A stretch of DNA of 64,000 nt from SAR202 cluster bacterium (GTDB lineage Bacteria > Chloroflexota > Dehalococcoidia > Lucifugimonadales > UBA826): the NCBI GenBank assembly GCA_009392815.1, contig VFFS01000055.1, forward strand, positions 1 through 64,000, read 5' to 3'. Below are positions 20,575 through 30,864 of this stretch, piece by piece. The notes under the pieces were generated by a model. It worked only from the letters and a program-made list of their open reading frames with translations. It ran no database searches and was not told the origin of the DNA. Position 1 is the first letter of the stretch, and each line of letters starts with the position of its first letter. The translations under genes and the position numbers were made by a program.

Positions 20575-21119
20575 TTTTAGGAGAAGGAACAGAAGGCGCA
20601 CTAATAACTGAACTAGTGTTCTGGACAATAGCCCTGTCAACCGTGGTGTCAGCCATAGCAGTGGTTCAAATACGCGACCTTTTTAGAGCATCTCTTTTCC
20701 TAATAGTTACTCTTCTGGGGGTCGCTGGGCTATTTATTCTCCTGAGAGCCGAATTTCTCGCAGGGGTCCAACTGATGATCTATGTTGGGGCAATATCAGT
20801 CCTAATAATCTTTGCCATTTTAATGACCAGAGACCTAGAAGATGGAAGCACGGCTCACAATTTCCGAATTCCTGTGGCTCTGGTTGCTTTGATTCTCATG
20901 GGTGTCTCTATATACGCAATCTCTAATACAGAGTGGAATATCATAGGAACTGAAACTCTTAATACCGATCAAATGAACCAAGCCGCCGACGTTTTTAGTA
21001 ATGGCATCCCCACACTGGCAAAATTATTACTAAGAGATTTTGTCTTGGCGTTTGAAGTCGTGTCTGTACTGTTACTGTCTGCTGTACTGGGTTCACTTGC
21101 TCTTGTGAGAGGTCGCTGA
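20571..21119 (+). CDS. nuoJ: NADH-quinone oxidoreductase subunit J
   Basis: Operon position; LRAEFLAGVQLMIYVGAISVLIIFAILMTRD. Confidence 0.95.
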   Translation: MILGEGTEGALITELVFWTIALSTVVSAIAVVQIRDLFRASLFLIVTLLGVAGLFILLRAEFLAGVQLMIYVGAISVLIIFAILMTRDLEDGSTAHNFRIPVALVALILMGVSIYAISNTEWNIIGTETLNTDQMNQAADVFSNGIPTLAKLLLRDFVLAFEVVSVLLLSAVLGSLALVRGR

Positions 21120-21121
21120 AT

Positions 21122-21472
21122 ATGACCTTAGAACGATTCCTAATTATTGGTGCAATACTTTTTGCGATCGGCCTGTACGGTGCTCTGTCAAAAAAACATG
21201 CGATAGCAGTCCTTATGTCATTAGAACTCATGTTTAACGGGGTTAACGTGACAGCTGTGGCTTTATCACGATATACAGTACCCAAGGCACTTTCAGAAAG
21301 CTACCAAACCGTAGAAAACGCTGCTGGGTTTCTACTCACAGGACACGTATTTGCGGTATTCATTATCACTGTCGCAGCTGCAGAAGTAGCACTGGGACTC
21401 GCAATAATAATTGCCATATATAGATCTCGCAGCACAGTGCTAGTAACTGAAGCCGCAGACATGAAAAAGTGA
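21122..21472 (+). CDS. nuoK: NADH-quinone oxidoreductase subunit K
   Basis: AVLMSLELMFNGVNV, FIITVAAAEVALGLAIIIAIYR. Confidence 0.95.
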   Translation: MTLERFLIIGAILFAIGLYGALSKKHAIAVLMSLELMFNGVNVTAVALSRYTVPKALSESYQTVENAAGFLLTGHVFAVFIITVAAAEVALGLAIIIAIYRSRSTVLVTEAADMKK

Positions 21473-21488
21473 TGGATAAGTAAGCAAC

Positions 21489-21683
21489 ATGTGGATCGAA
21501 TATATGAACGCCCCTAATCTCATTACAGCGGAAATGTGGAAAGACACATTTGAAGGCGAAGGGCTCGCTACAAAAATTATGCCTGAGGGCGAAATTACTG
21601 ATTGGGCGGAACAAGTTTCCTACAAAATCTACGTTCCAAAGGGTCGTGAACACGTAGCCGACGAAATTCTAAGGAAACTTTAG
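21489..21683 (+). CDS. Small (64 aa) DUF2007-like protein embedded in the nuo operon
   Basis: ATG start, tight spacing to nuoK and nuoL; APNLITAEMWKDTFEGEGLATKIM...YKIYVPKGREHVADEIL resembles the DUF2007 pattern. Confidence 0.6.
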   Translation: MWIEYMNAPNLITAEMWKDTFEGEGLATKIMPEGEITDWAEQVSYKIYVPKGREHVADEILRKL

Positions 21684-21684
21684 A

Positions 21685-23769
21685 ATGTTCAATGAGCAAC
21701 TAGTCTGGGCCATATTTTTTCTACCGCTGATCTCGTTCGCTTTAATATCGTTAATCATTAGGCCTTTTTTTAATCAGATCTCAGTGGTATCAGGACCTAT
21801 AGCTGTTCTGTCTATCGGTGCGTCTTTCGTGATATCAATTATTACTTTCATTGAGACAACCATAAATCACAATAACCCGGTTGGGGATCCAAAAAATTGG
21901 TTGACAATAGGAAACTTTGAATTACAAGTTGGGATCCTACTAGACCCTCTCACAGCCACTATGCTTGTAGTCGTGACGGGTGTAAGCCTCATGGTGCAAA
22001 TATATTCCACTTTCTATATGAAAAATCCTGAGTCTCATCACGGGACCGAGAATCAGGATGGCAAGCGGGAGACACACTCCGCCAAGCCACCGGATGATAA
22101 ACAAGAAGTACAACCTGCAGAACTTGGTCAGCCGGTATACGCAAGATACTTTGCATATATGTCCCTGTTCACCGCTTCGATGCTAGGGTTGGTGATGGCC
22201 TCTAACGTAGTTCAATTATTCGTATTCTGGGAGCTAGTTGGGCTCTGTTCATATCTTCTAATAGGCTTCTGGTTCCACCGCCCTGCTGCCGCTGCCGCAG
22301 CCAAAAAAGCATTCATCGTAACGAGAGTTGGGGACTTTGGGTTCCTACTCGCCCTAATGTATCTATTTTCCAAAACCTACCAGGAAAATATTAACTATTT
22401 GGACATTCAGACTATAAATGATCAACTGCCGGGACTGGTTCAAGCAGGAACCCTGGGTGCTGGAGCATTAACCCTTATAGCAATAGGTTTTTTTGTGGGA
22501 GCAATTGGCAAATCTGGGCAATTCCCACTTCACACTTGGCTTCCCGACGCCATGGAAGGCCCAACACCAGTTAGTGCACTTATACACGCTGCTACTATGG
22601 TCACAGCAGGAGTTTTTTTGGTCGGGAGATTCTTCCCAATATTCCAGGCTTCGCAGGATGCCATGATGGTAGTGGCACTTGTTGGAGGGATTACCGCATT
22701 GTTCGCCGCTACGATGGGGCTCGTTAGTAACGATATTAAACGAGTTCTCGCCTATTCGACCGTAAGTCAGCTTGGATACATGATGCTTGCGCTAGGAATA
22801 GGGGCCTATGGAGTAGCTATATTTCATCTATTTACCCATGCCTTTTTCAAAGCCTTGCTTTTTCTAGGATCCGGCAGCGTCAACCACGCAACCGGCACTT
22901 TTGACATGCGATTTATGGGTGGGCTCAGAAAAAAAATGCCTCTAACATATATCACCTTCCTAATTGGAAGTTTGAGTTTGGCCGGTATTTTCCCGTTAGC
23001 AGGCTTCTGGAGCAAAGATGAAATTCTCCTTAACTCGTTTATGTCAGGTACTGATGGGGGAGAAATTATCAGTCTGATTGTGTTTGTACTGGCCATAATG
23101 GCGGTGTTCATGACTGCCTTCTACATGTTCAGGGCACTCTTCATGACCTTCGAAGGAGAATTTAGAGGAGGATCAGAGAAAGATCCTGAAGCCAAGCCTC
23201 ACGGCCCCGTACATTTGGGAGAGTCACCGTTTCTGATGGTGGTTCCAATGGTAATACTGGCAGTTCCAGCTGTAATTATTGGATTCATAGCTAATCCACC
23301 AGGGAATTTGCTCGGCATAGAAGCGCATTGGATGGTTCATACACTGGACCATATGTACCACCTCCCCAAAGGGGAGGCGTTTAATATACCGCTTGCTGCT
23401 GTTTCCACTCTCGTGGCTTTATCGGGAATTGCCTTAGCAATAGCTATGTACAAGCCAAAACCCATCATATCTGCAGAGTCAATTGGCAAAACTTTAAAAC
23501 CTCTTCACACAATTCTGTACAAAAAATATTACTTTGATGAGCTCTACGAAGGTGTATTCGTACGTCAAATTTATTACAGAGGAATAGCGCTAGCATCCGA
23601 CTGGTCTGATAGAAATATTGTAGACAGAATCGTAAACATTGTTGGGTGGCTGGGTGCAAATTTTGGAGGTCTGATAAGGCAATTCCAAAATGGCCAGATA
23701 CAAATGTATGCCACCGTAACATCGATAGGAATAATAGTAATTGCCGCCATGTTCATTTTTGGTGATTAG
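21685..23769 (+). CDS. nuoL: NADH-quinone oxidoreductase subunit L, with hydrophilic insertion
   Basis: GKSGQFPLHTWLPDAMEGPTPVSALIHAATMVTAGVFL. Confidence 0.96.
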   Translation: MFNEQLVWAIFFLPLISFALISLIIRPFFNQISVVSGPIAVLSIGASFVISIITFIETTINHNNPVGDPKNWLTIGNFELQVGILLDPLTATMLVVVTGVSLMVQIYSTFYMKNPESHHGTENQDGKRETHSAKPPDDKQEVQPAELGQPVYARYFAYMSLFTASMLGLVMASNVVQLFVFWELVGLCSYLLIGFWFHRPAAAAAAKKAFIVTRVGDFGFLLALMYLFSKTYQENINYLDIQTINDQLPGLVQAGTLGAGALTLIAIGFFVGAIGKSGQFPLHTWLPDAMEGPTPVSALIHAATMVTAGVFLVGRFFPIFQASQDAMMVVALVGGITALFAATMGLVSNDIKRVLAYSTVSQLGYMMLALGIGAYGVAIFHLFTHAFFKALLFLGSGSVNHATGTFDMRFMGGLRKKMPLTYITFLIGSLSLAGIFPLAGFWSKDEILLNSFMSGTDGGEIISLIVFVLAIMAVFMTAFYMFRALFMTFEGEFRGGSEKDPEAKPHGPVHLGESPFLMVVPMVILAVPAVIIGFIANPPGNLLGIEAHWMVHTLDHMYHLPKGEAFNIPLAAVSTLVALSGIALAIAMYKPKPIISAESIGKTLKPLHTILYKKYYFDELYEGVFVRQIYYRGIALASDWSDRNIVDRIVNIVGWLGANFGGLIRQFQNGQIQMYATVTSIGIIVIAAMFIFGD

Positions 23770-23780
23770 GAAATAGATAA

Positions 23781-25286
23781 GTGACAGAATTTTCAGGTCT
23801 GCTGACGCTGGCAATATTTCTCCCAATAGTGGGAGCGATACTTATTGCTCTCTTTTTGAACGGAAAAAATGCTAGAACCTTAGCCCTAATAACAACCCTG
23901 GCCGAACTAGCACTGACCTCCTATATCTTTTTGCTTTACGATAAAGAAAAAGGCGGATATCAACTTGTAGATAAATTCGAGGGGTGGATACCTTTCGATA
24001 CTTTCAGAGTAGATTATTTCCTCGGGATTGACGGGCTCAGTGCCCCGTTGGTCTTACTCACAGGTATTCTAGGAATTGTGGCCGTCTTCGCGTCATGGAG
24101 TGTCTCTGTGCGCATGAAAGAACATTTCATGTGGCTATTGGTTTTGCAGGGTGCGGTCATCGGAGTATTCACATCCTTAGACTTTTTCCTGTTTTTCCTG
24201 TTTTGGGAACTAGAACTTATACCTATGTTTTTCTTAATATCTATTTGGGGAACGGGTAGAAAAGAATATTCAGCGATGAAATTCATAATTTTCACCATAC
24301 TGGGAAGCGCGTTTTTACTTATCGGAATACTTTCACTCTATTTTTCTACCAACACTTTCGATATGACATTGCTACCCGACAAAATAGCAGGCGCAAATCT
24401 TATTATGCCAGCCTCTGTTCTATTTTTTCTGACAATCATAGGGTTCGCTATAAAGCTACCAGTATTCCCATTCCACACCTGGCTGCCAGATGCCCATACT
24501 GATGCGCCGACAGCAGCAAGCGTTATGCTGGCCGGAGTACTTCTAAAGATGGGTGGCTACGGAATGTTCCGTGTATCAGCTTCAATGTTTCCCGAACAAA
24601 TAGTCGATTATTCATGGCTCTTGGCAACTCTCGGACTCATCAATATCCTATATGGTGCCGCAATCACTATAAGACAGACAGATCTTAAAAGGTTGATTGC
24701 ATACAGCAGCGTGAGTCATATGGGATTTGTGCTGCTGGGAATTGCAGCAGCTAAGGGAGGAACCGCAGAGCTGGGCATGAATGGGGCTGCGCTTCAGATG
24801 TTTACTCACGGAACCATCACAGGATTACTTTTCTTGACGGTAGGATTCATTTATGAAAAAGCGCACACGCGATATATACCCGATCTTGGGGGATTAGCCA
24901 ACCGAATGCCTTTCTTGGCTGCAGGGTTATTAGTGGCAGGCCTTGCATCTCTTGGACTACCTGGAACAAGCGGGTTTGTGGCAGAAATAACCATATTCAT
25001 GGGTAGCTTTCCAGCATGGCATTGGTTTGCGGCTCTGGCTGCAATAGGGGTAGTTCTTACAGCAGGATACATACTATGGATGATACAGAGGGTAATGTTC
25101 GGGCCCCAACTGTTACGCCACAATAATCTTTCTGACGCTTCTATCCCAGAAATGATCCCAGTAGCAATACTAGTGGCTTCCATTTTAGTTGTGGGAATAT
25201 ACCCGGCTGTAATTTCCGATGTATTCAACACAGGTTTGGACCCTATAGTAGGTGAGATAACCAGCTACGCCATGGGAGGGAAATAA
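23781..25286 (+). CDS. nuoM: NADH-quinone oxidoreductase subunit M
   Basis: GTG start; FFLFWELELIPMFFLISIWG, FHTWLPDAHTDAPTAASVMLAGVLLKMGGYG. Confidence 0.96.
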   Translation: MTEFSGLLTLAIFLPIVGAILIALFLNGKNARTLALITTLAELALTSYIFLLYDKEKGGYQLVDKFEGWIPFDTFRVDYFLGIDGLSAPLVLLTGILGIVAVFASWSVSVRMKEHFMWLLVLQGAVIGVFTSLDFFLFFLFWELELIPMFFLISIWGTGRKEYSAMKFIIFTILGSAFLLIGILSLYFSTNTFDMTLLPDKIAGANLIMPASVLFFLTIIGFAIKLPVFPFHTWLPDAHTDAPTAASVMLAGVLLKMGGYGMFRVSASMFPEQIVDYSWLLATLGLINILYGAAITIRQTDLKRLIAYSSVSHMGFVLLGIAAAKGGTAELGMNGAALQMFTHGTITGLLFLTVGFIYEKAHTRYIPDLGGLANRMPFLAAGLLVAGLASLGLPGTSGFVAEITIFMGSFPAWHWFAALAAIGVVLTAGYILWMIQRVMFGPQLLRHNNLSDASIPEMIPVAILVASILVVGIYPAVISDVFNTGLDPIVGEITSYAMGGK

Positions 25287-25287
25287 T

Positions 25288-26760
25288 ATGAACCTCCAAG
25301 ACATATATCTCATATCCCCGGAACTTGGAATAGGTGTGGTCGCAGCCCTTGTGATAATAGTTGACTTACTCGTCTCCAATAAGAAGGTACTTCCTATTGT
25401 GACCTTAGTCGGGCTGTTGATCCCACTTTTTTTTGTCATCCAGATCGATATAGATGCAGGGTCTAAAACAGGTTTCTCCGGTACTTTTCAAGTGGACGAT
25501 TTTGCCATCTTCTTCAAATATTTGATTCTTGGTTCAACCGCTGTTGTGGTCCTGTCCTCTACAGAATATGCAAAAAAATTTGAGGGGCATCAGGGCGAGT
25601 ATTACGCTCTGATATTATTCTCCGCTACCGGAATGATGCTTCTTGCATCGGCCATGGAACTGATTACTTTATATGTTGCTCTGGAACTCACAGCGCTACC
25701 TTCGGCAGCACTAGCAGCATTCATACGCGAAAGAAAATCTGCAGAATCTGGAATCAAATTTCTCGTGCTTAGCGCAGTCAGCTCTGCAGTATTACTATAC
25801 GGAATGGTCTTAGTTTACGGACTCACTGGGTCCACTCACCTTAGTGAAATTGGTTCGTCCATTACCGCCTACGGATTAGAAACAAGTCCTGCCCTACTAT
25901 TTGGAATAGTATTGATCACTGCAGGCTTTGGATTCAAAATATCGGCAGTCCCATTCCAAATGTGGGCACCCGATGTATACGAAGGAGCTCCAACACCGGT
26001 CACAGGATTTTTATCCGTCGCCAGTAAAGCTGCAGGCTTTGCTGTCATATTAAGAGTATTTTATACATCATTCGGATTAGATGACGCCAATATTGACTGG
26101 GCCAACATGATCGCTGTGTTGAGTGCAGTATCCATGTCAGTAGGCAACTTAATTGCCATTAGACAAAACAACATCAAAAGGATGCTAGCCTACAGTACCG
26201 TTGCACAGGCTGGATATTTGATGGTTGGACTAGCAGCAATAACCGCTTTGCCAGGAGGCGATGATAACGCGGGGCCAATAGGAGTGTTGTTCTACCTCGC
26301 GGGTTATGCCATGACAAATCTTGCCGCATTCAGTGTCGTCATAGCCGTCTCAAATATAAAGAACAATGACTCAATAGAATCATTCTCTGGGCTCGCTAAG
26401 GGATACCCGCTAATCGCAGTAGCCATGACTCTGGCGATGATTTCCCTTATCGGCATACCTCCAACGGTCGGCTTCATGGCGAAAATATATTTGTTTAGTG
26501 CCGCTATGGATACAGGACTTGAATGGCTAGCAATAGTCGGAGTGATCAACAGCGTCATTTCCGCCTACTACTACCTTAGGGTTGTGAAGGTAATGTTTCT
26601 TTCTGATCCCGAATATAAAATGGAAAAGTCAAAAACATCTTATGGAGTTGGGGCTGTATCAGCTGCCGTCATTGCTATGGTAGGAACATTTGTATTTGGA
26701 ATATACCCGGCGCCGATTCTTCGAATAGCACACACTGCCGTTGAGTCCCTAATAGGATAA
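25288..26760 (+). CDS. nuoN: NADH-quinone oxidoreductase subunit N
   Basis: FQMWAPDVYEGAPTPVTGFLSVASKAAGFAV. Confidence 0.96.
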   Translation: MNLQDIYLISPELGIGVVAALVIIVDLLVSNKKVLPIVTLVGLLIPLFFVIQIDIDAGSKTGFSGTFQVDDFAIFFKYLILGSTAVVVLSSTEYAKKFEGHQGEYYALILFSATGMMLLASAMELITLYVALELTALPSAALAAFIRERKSAESGIKFLVLSAVSSAVLLYGMVLVYGLTGSTHLSEIGSSITAYGLETSPALLFGIVLITAGFGFKISAVPFQMWAPDVYEGAPTPVTGFLSVASKAAGFAVILRVFYTSFGLDDANIDWANMIAVLSAVSMSVGNLIAIRQNNIKRMLAYSTVAQAGYLMVGLAAITALPGGDDNAGPIGVLFYLAGYAMTNLAAFSVVIAVSNIKNNDSIESFSGLAKGYPLIAVAMTLAMISLIGIPPTVGFMAKIYLFSAAMDTGLEWLAIVGVINSVISAYYYLRVVKVMFLSDPEYKMEKSKTSYGVGAVSAAVIAMVGTFVFGIYPAPILRIAHTAVESLIG

Positions 26761-26869
26761 ACACTTACATGGCATCCCATCTGACTTGATTGGCTGTCTA
26801 TAATATTTACAGATTCAGACCTCTATCCAATAGTTTCTTCTTAAAATACTTCTGCTCCGGTGAATAAGT

Positions 26870-27772
26870 ATGTCAAACACAAAAAAAATAGCTTTCATTC
26901 ATAATTCGCGAATGCCAGCAACGAAAGAGAAAGCAGAAGAAGTCATTCATGAACTTTCCCTGGATGATAGAGTATGGGTTGCTTCTGCAGGCGATCTACC
27001 AGACAGCGCACATGAACTTGAAAATACATCTCTTGTGGTAGTCGTAGGCGGTGATGGAACTATTCTGAGAGCTATACGAGCGATAAGTCCTTTCAACGTG
27101 CCTGTAGTTGGTATAAAAATGGGAAAGGTAGGCTTCATGGCTGAACTAAATCCTGAAGAAGCAATCTCCAGATTGCCAGAGTTTTTATCCTTCATATCCC
27201 AAGAAAACCAATCGGAAACGGCTATAAGAGTGGAAGAACGGATGATGATAGAGGCCAACATTATGCCTTCCTCCGGCACACAACCTCGTATAACAGTTCA
27301 CGCCTTAAACGATATAACTGTCGGCACCAGTAAAGCAGCCAGACTTGTGGAACTGAAAGCATCAGTAAATAGGGTCCATCTCACAAACTACAGGGCAGAC
27401 GCGGTAATAATATCGACTGCTACAGGAAGCACAGGCTATGCTCTCTCCGCCGGTGGCCCCATAGTTTTTCCAGAAGCTCAAATGATGATATTGCAGCCTG
27501 TGGCGGCCCATACTGGACTGAGGGATGGTCTCATCCTAGCCCCTGATTCATTAATTGAACTAGAGGCATCCGACGGATACCAAGCATCTATAAGTGCTGA
27601 TGGATTTGTAGATTCGGTACTTGAGTCAGGGGAAAAAGTCATTATACGTAGAAGCCCTCATACCGCGAAATTTCTCAGGGCGCACCAACCAGATTTTTTT
27701 TACACTGCTTTAAACATGAGGCTTGGATTGGCATACCGATCCCAGAGACCACCAGAAGATCCTACAACCTGA
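26870..27772 (+). CDS. nadK: NAD kinase
   Basis: VVGGDGTILRAIR, GKVGFMAEL, STATGSTGYALSAGGPIV. Confidence 0.94.
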   Translation: MSNTKKIAFIHNSRMPATKEKAEEVIHELSLDDRVWVASAGDLPDSAHELENTSLVVVVGGDGTILRAIRAISPFNVPVVGIKMGKVGFMAELNPEEAISRLPEFLSFISQENQSETAIRVEERMMIEANIMPSSGTQPRITVHALNDITVGTSKAARLVELKASVNRVHLTNYRADAVIISTATGSTGYALSAGGPIVFPEAQMMILQPVAAHTGLRDGLILAPDSLIELEASDGYQASISADGFVDSVLESGEKVIIRRSPHTAKFLRAHQPDFFYTALNMRLGLAYRSQRPPEDPTT

Positions 27773-27789
27773 CAAAAATTAAATCGTGA

Positions 27790-28332
27790 GTGGCAATGGA
27801 ACAAATAGATTCAGATCGAACAATTAGCTCCCAAATTAAATATCAGGGGAAGATTGTTAACATCAGAGAAGACACCATCCTATTGGAGAACGGAGCACAG
27901 GCTCAACGAGAGGTGGTAGAGCACAGGCCCGCCGTGGCTATTCTCCCTATCGATAGTGAAAATAACGCACTATTAGTCAAGCAGTACAGGCACCCAACTA
28001 GTCAATATATTCTAGAGGTTCCTGCTGGATTAGTAGAATTGGGTGAAGAACCCGATGAAACTGCAATGCGGGAGCTTCGCGAAGAGACCGGCTATGCCTC
28101 CAAAAACCTAAGACTCCTAGGGGGGCTTTGGTCAAGTCCAGGATTCACAGACGAATACCTTTATTGTTACTTGGCAAAAGACCTAGTAGAAAACAGATTG
28201 CCAGCGGACGAGGATGAGGAAATAACAGTCGAAAAAATTCCCTTATCCAGAGTTGATCAACTGATAAAACTAGGAGAGATCCAGGACGCAAAAACAGTGG
28301 CAGTCATTTTAATGGCCACAAAACTATTTTAA
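27790..28332 (+). CDS. NUDIX hydrolase (ADP-ribose pyrophosphatase type)
   Basis: Nudix box GLVELGEEPDETAMRELREETGY; GTG start. Confidence 0.93.
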   Translation: MAMEQIDSDRTISSQIKYQGKIVNIREDTILLENGAQAQREVVEHRPAVAILPIDSENNALLVKQYRHPTSQYILEVPAGLVELGEEPDETAMRELREETGYASKNLRLLGGLWSSPGFTDEYLYCYLAKDLVENRLPADEDEEITVEKIPLSRVDQLIKLGEIQDAKTVAVILMATKLF

Positions 28333-28342
28333 TCAAATAACA

Positions 28343-29722
28343 TTGATCTTAAAGGAACAGATTATGGCCACTCTAGAAGAAATGCTGGGACAAATAGATG
28401 ACCTCGAAGAAGAACTCATCACCCTTGAGCAGGAGCTTGTCCGGATCCCATCTGTCAATACAGGATCAATGCCAACAGGTAACGAAACACCTGTTTGTAA
28501 CTACATTAGAAAATGGTTTTTGGATGACGGGATCCAATCGGATATTTTATTTAGGGACCCAGAAAGAGGAAACATCATTTCTAGACTAGAGGGAACCAGC
28601 GGAAAAACTGGACTGATTTTCATGTCCCATACTGATGTTGTACCAGTAGAAGATGAAACCAAATGGACCTATCCTCCTTTCAGTGCTGAAATACATAATG
28701 GCCGCATTTATGGACGTGGAGCTTCTGACTGTAAAGGACTACTCACCGCACAAATGATGGCAATGCGAGTTCTAAAGCGAAACGGCATCATACTGAAAGA
28801 TAGCCTGGCTTTAATTTCCGGTGCCGATGAGGAACATGGAGGAAGATACGGTTTTGGCTGGCTCGCCGAAAAACATCCTGAAGTCTTGGATGCTCCTTTT
28901 GCGGTAAACGAAGGCGGTGGTACCCCAATAGAAGCGGCTGGAGCCTTAACTTATGTGCTCGGGGTCGGAGAAAAAGGAAGACTGCAGGTAGAAATTGATA
29001 TCAAAGGAACAAGCTCACACGCTTCCGTTCCTTGGCAAGGTACTAATGCCTTGTATAGACTCCAAAAACTTTTACAGAGATTGGAAGAATATGAGCCTGA
29101 AAGGGATACAAGTACAAGTTTGTTTAACTACCTCTCCACGTTTGCAATAGAACACAAACCCTCCGCTAGCAATATAGATGAAATTATCCTTGAGCAAGAA
29201 GAAAATAATCCAAGATTCGCGTCAATGCTCAAGGCACTGTCCAGAATGACAATAACTCCTACCATGATTAGTGGCGGGATCAAATCTAATAGCGTGCCAG
29301 AGGATATTCATCTGACATGTGATGTACGCACTCTACCGAATCAAAGTGAAGACTATTTGCGACAAGAGTTAGACAGTCTAATTGATGGAATACCCGGTAT
29401 CGAATATGAGATCGACTATATGGCAGAACCAAATTCATCGGAATTTGAAACAGAACTTATGGCAAGTCTCCAGACAGCAACACAAAAGGCATTGGACAGA
29501 GATGACATCCAGTTCGTACCAGCCATCAGCACTGGATTTACAGATTCGAGATTCACACGCCCACTTGGAATTACAACATACGGATTTTCTGGGTCACACC
29601 CAGATGATGATCCGATGCTAAGTAGAGCCCATGGTACGGATGAGTCCATAGGTATTAAAAGTCTTACTAGCGGAGCGAAGATTATGCTGCATCTAGCTTA
29701 TGACCTTTTGGCAATGAAATAA
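28343..29722 (+). CDS. M20-family metallopeptidase (ArgE/DapE/ACY1-like)
   Basis: MSHTDVVPVEDE, GRGASDCKGLLTAQ, GADEEHGG. Confidence 0.92.
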   Translation: MILKEQIMATLEEMLGQIDDLEEELITLEQELVRIPSVNTGSMPTGNETPVCNYIRKWFLDDGIQSDILFRDPERGNIISRLEGTSGKTGLIFMSHTDVVPVEDETKWTYPPFSAEIHNGRIYGRGASDCKGLLTAQMMAMRVLKRNGIILKDSLALISGADEEHGGRYGFGWLAEKHPEVLDAPFAVNEGGGTPIEAAGALTYVLGVGEKGRLQVEIDIKGTSSHASVPWQGTNALYRLQKLLQRLEEYEPERDTSTSLFNYLSTFAIEHKPSASNIDEIILEQEENNPRFASMLKALSRMTITPTMISGGIKSNSVPEDIHLTCDVRTLPNQSEDYLRQELDSLIDGIPGIEYEIDYMAEPNSSEFETELMASLQTATQKALDRDDIQFVPAISTGFTDSRFTRPLGITTYGFSGSHPDDDPMLSRAHGTDESIGIKSLTSGAKIMLHLAYDLLAMK

Positions 29723-29726
29723 GTAA

Positions 29727-30860
29727 TCAGACAGGAAAAATTTCTCCTCTTTTTGAAATAACTTCCCTGTTTAATCCAACCCCTAGCCCAGGCCCTTCAT
29801 GCAATTGGATATGCCCATCTTTAATCACCTCTGGGGGATCTGTAATTTCATATCTCCAGTCTGACTCGAACACAGCATGTTCAAGAGCCATCGAACCTTT
29901 CACAGCAGCGGTGGCATGAGCCGAAGCAAGTAAGGACACTGGTCCCGATGGGCTATGTAAGGAAAAACTCCCTCCTACAGAAAGTGCCGAACGACCAATT
30001 CTGACACTTTCAGAAACTCCTCCACAATATTTGATATCTGGCATTATTATTTCCACAGAACCATTGGATAGAAGTCCATCAAAAAATAATTGCCCGTACC
30101 CAGTCTCTCCACCCGCGAGTGGAATTGAGACATTATTTACCAGCTCAGATAGTGCTCTGCCATAGTCATTGGGTGACAATGGCTCCTCAAACCATCCAAT
30201 AGAAAGCGCTTCCAATTTTTCAGCTATATGACTGGCTGTTTCAGTAGTGAATCTACTATGACAATCTATCAATATAGTGATGGACTCTCCAACAGAGCTA
30301 CGGATAGCATTCACTCTTGCCAGACCTATATCCGCTGCCTTCAATATATCGGTTGGTGCCTCTAATGGATTAACTTCATCGAATGGTGCACACTTAATAA
30401 TAGAAAAGTTTTGTTTTGCAGCATCTTCAGCAGCAACAGCAAAATCTCGAGGAGTTCTATCAGTAGCAAATAAGCCTCGATTGATATTTGCATACACCGG
30501 GATATTCTTAATGCCACTTCCACCTAACATATGGCCTAAAGATATTCCTTTTTCCATGGAAGAGAGCTGAGTGATAGCGGTTCTAATAGCACTTATAGCA
30601 GCTGCTTCCACCGATCTTCCATCTAAAATACGATCATAATTGAGAATGGATTCAATATCAGCTTCCGTATCGACTAACTTGCCCGACAGATGGGTAAGGA
30701 TATTTTGAATTAATTTAGCTACCTCTACAGACGAAGCTCCTTTCGTAAACTCAACAACCGTCATCAGGCCATTTGAATTCACTATTTCAGCAAAATACCA
30801 TGTCGTCCTCGGAGTAACCTCAACACTCGCAAAACTAACTTTATCAATCTGCATGCTCAT
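29727..30860 (-). CDS. Enolase-superfamily protein (mandelate racemase/muconate lactonizing type)
   Basis: IIKCAPFDEV, LIDCHSRF, WFEEPLSPNDYG, AGGETGYG metal-ligand pattern. Confidence 0.85.
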   Translation of the reverse strand: MSMQIDKVSFASVEVTPRTTWYFAEIVNSNGLMTVVEFTKGASSVEVAKLIQNILTHLSGKLVDTEADIESILNYDRILDGRSVEAAAISAIRTAITQLSSMEKGISLGHMLGGSGIKNIPVYANINRGLFATDRTPRDFAVAAEDAAKQNFSIIKCAPFDEVNPLEAPTDILKAADIGLARVNAIRSSVGESITILIDCHSRFTTETASHIAEKLEALSIGWFEEPLSPNDYGRALSELVNNVSIPLAGGETGYGQLFFDGLLSNGSVEIIMPDIKYCGGVSESVRIGRSALSVGGSFSLHSPSGPVSLLASAHATAAVKGSMALEHAVFESDWRYEITDPPEVIKDGHIQLHEGPGLGVGLNREVISKRGEIFPV

Positions 30861-30864
30861 ATAT

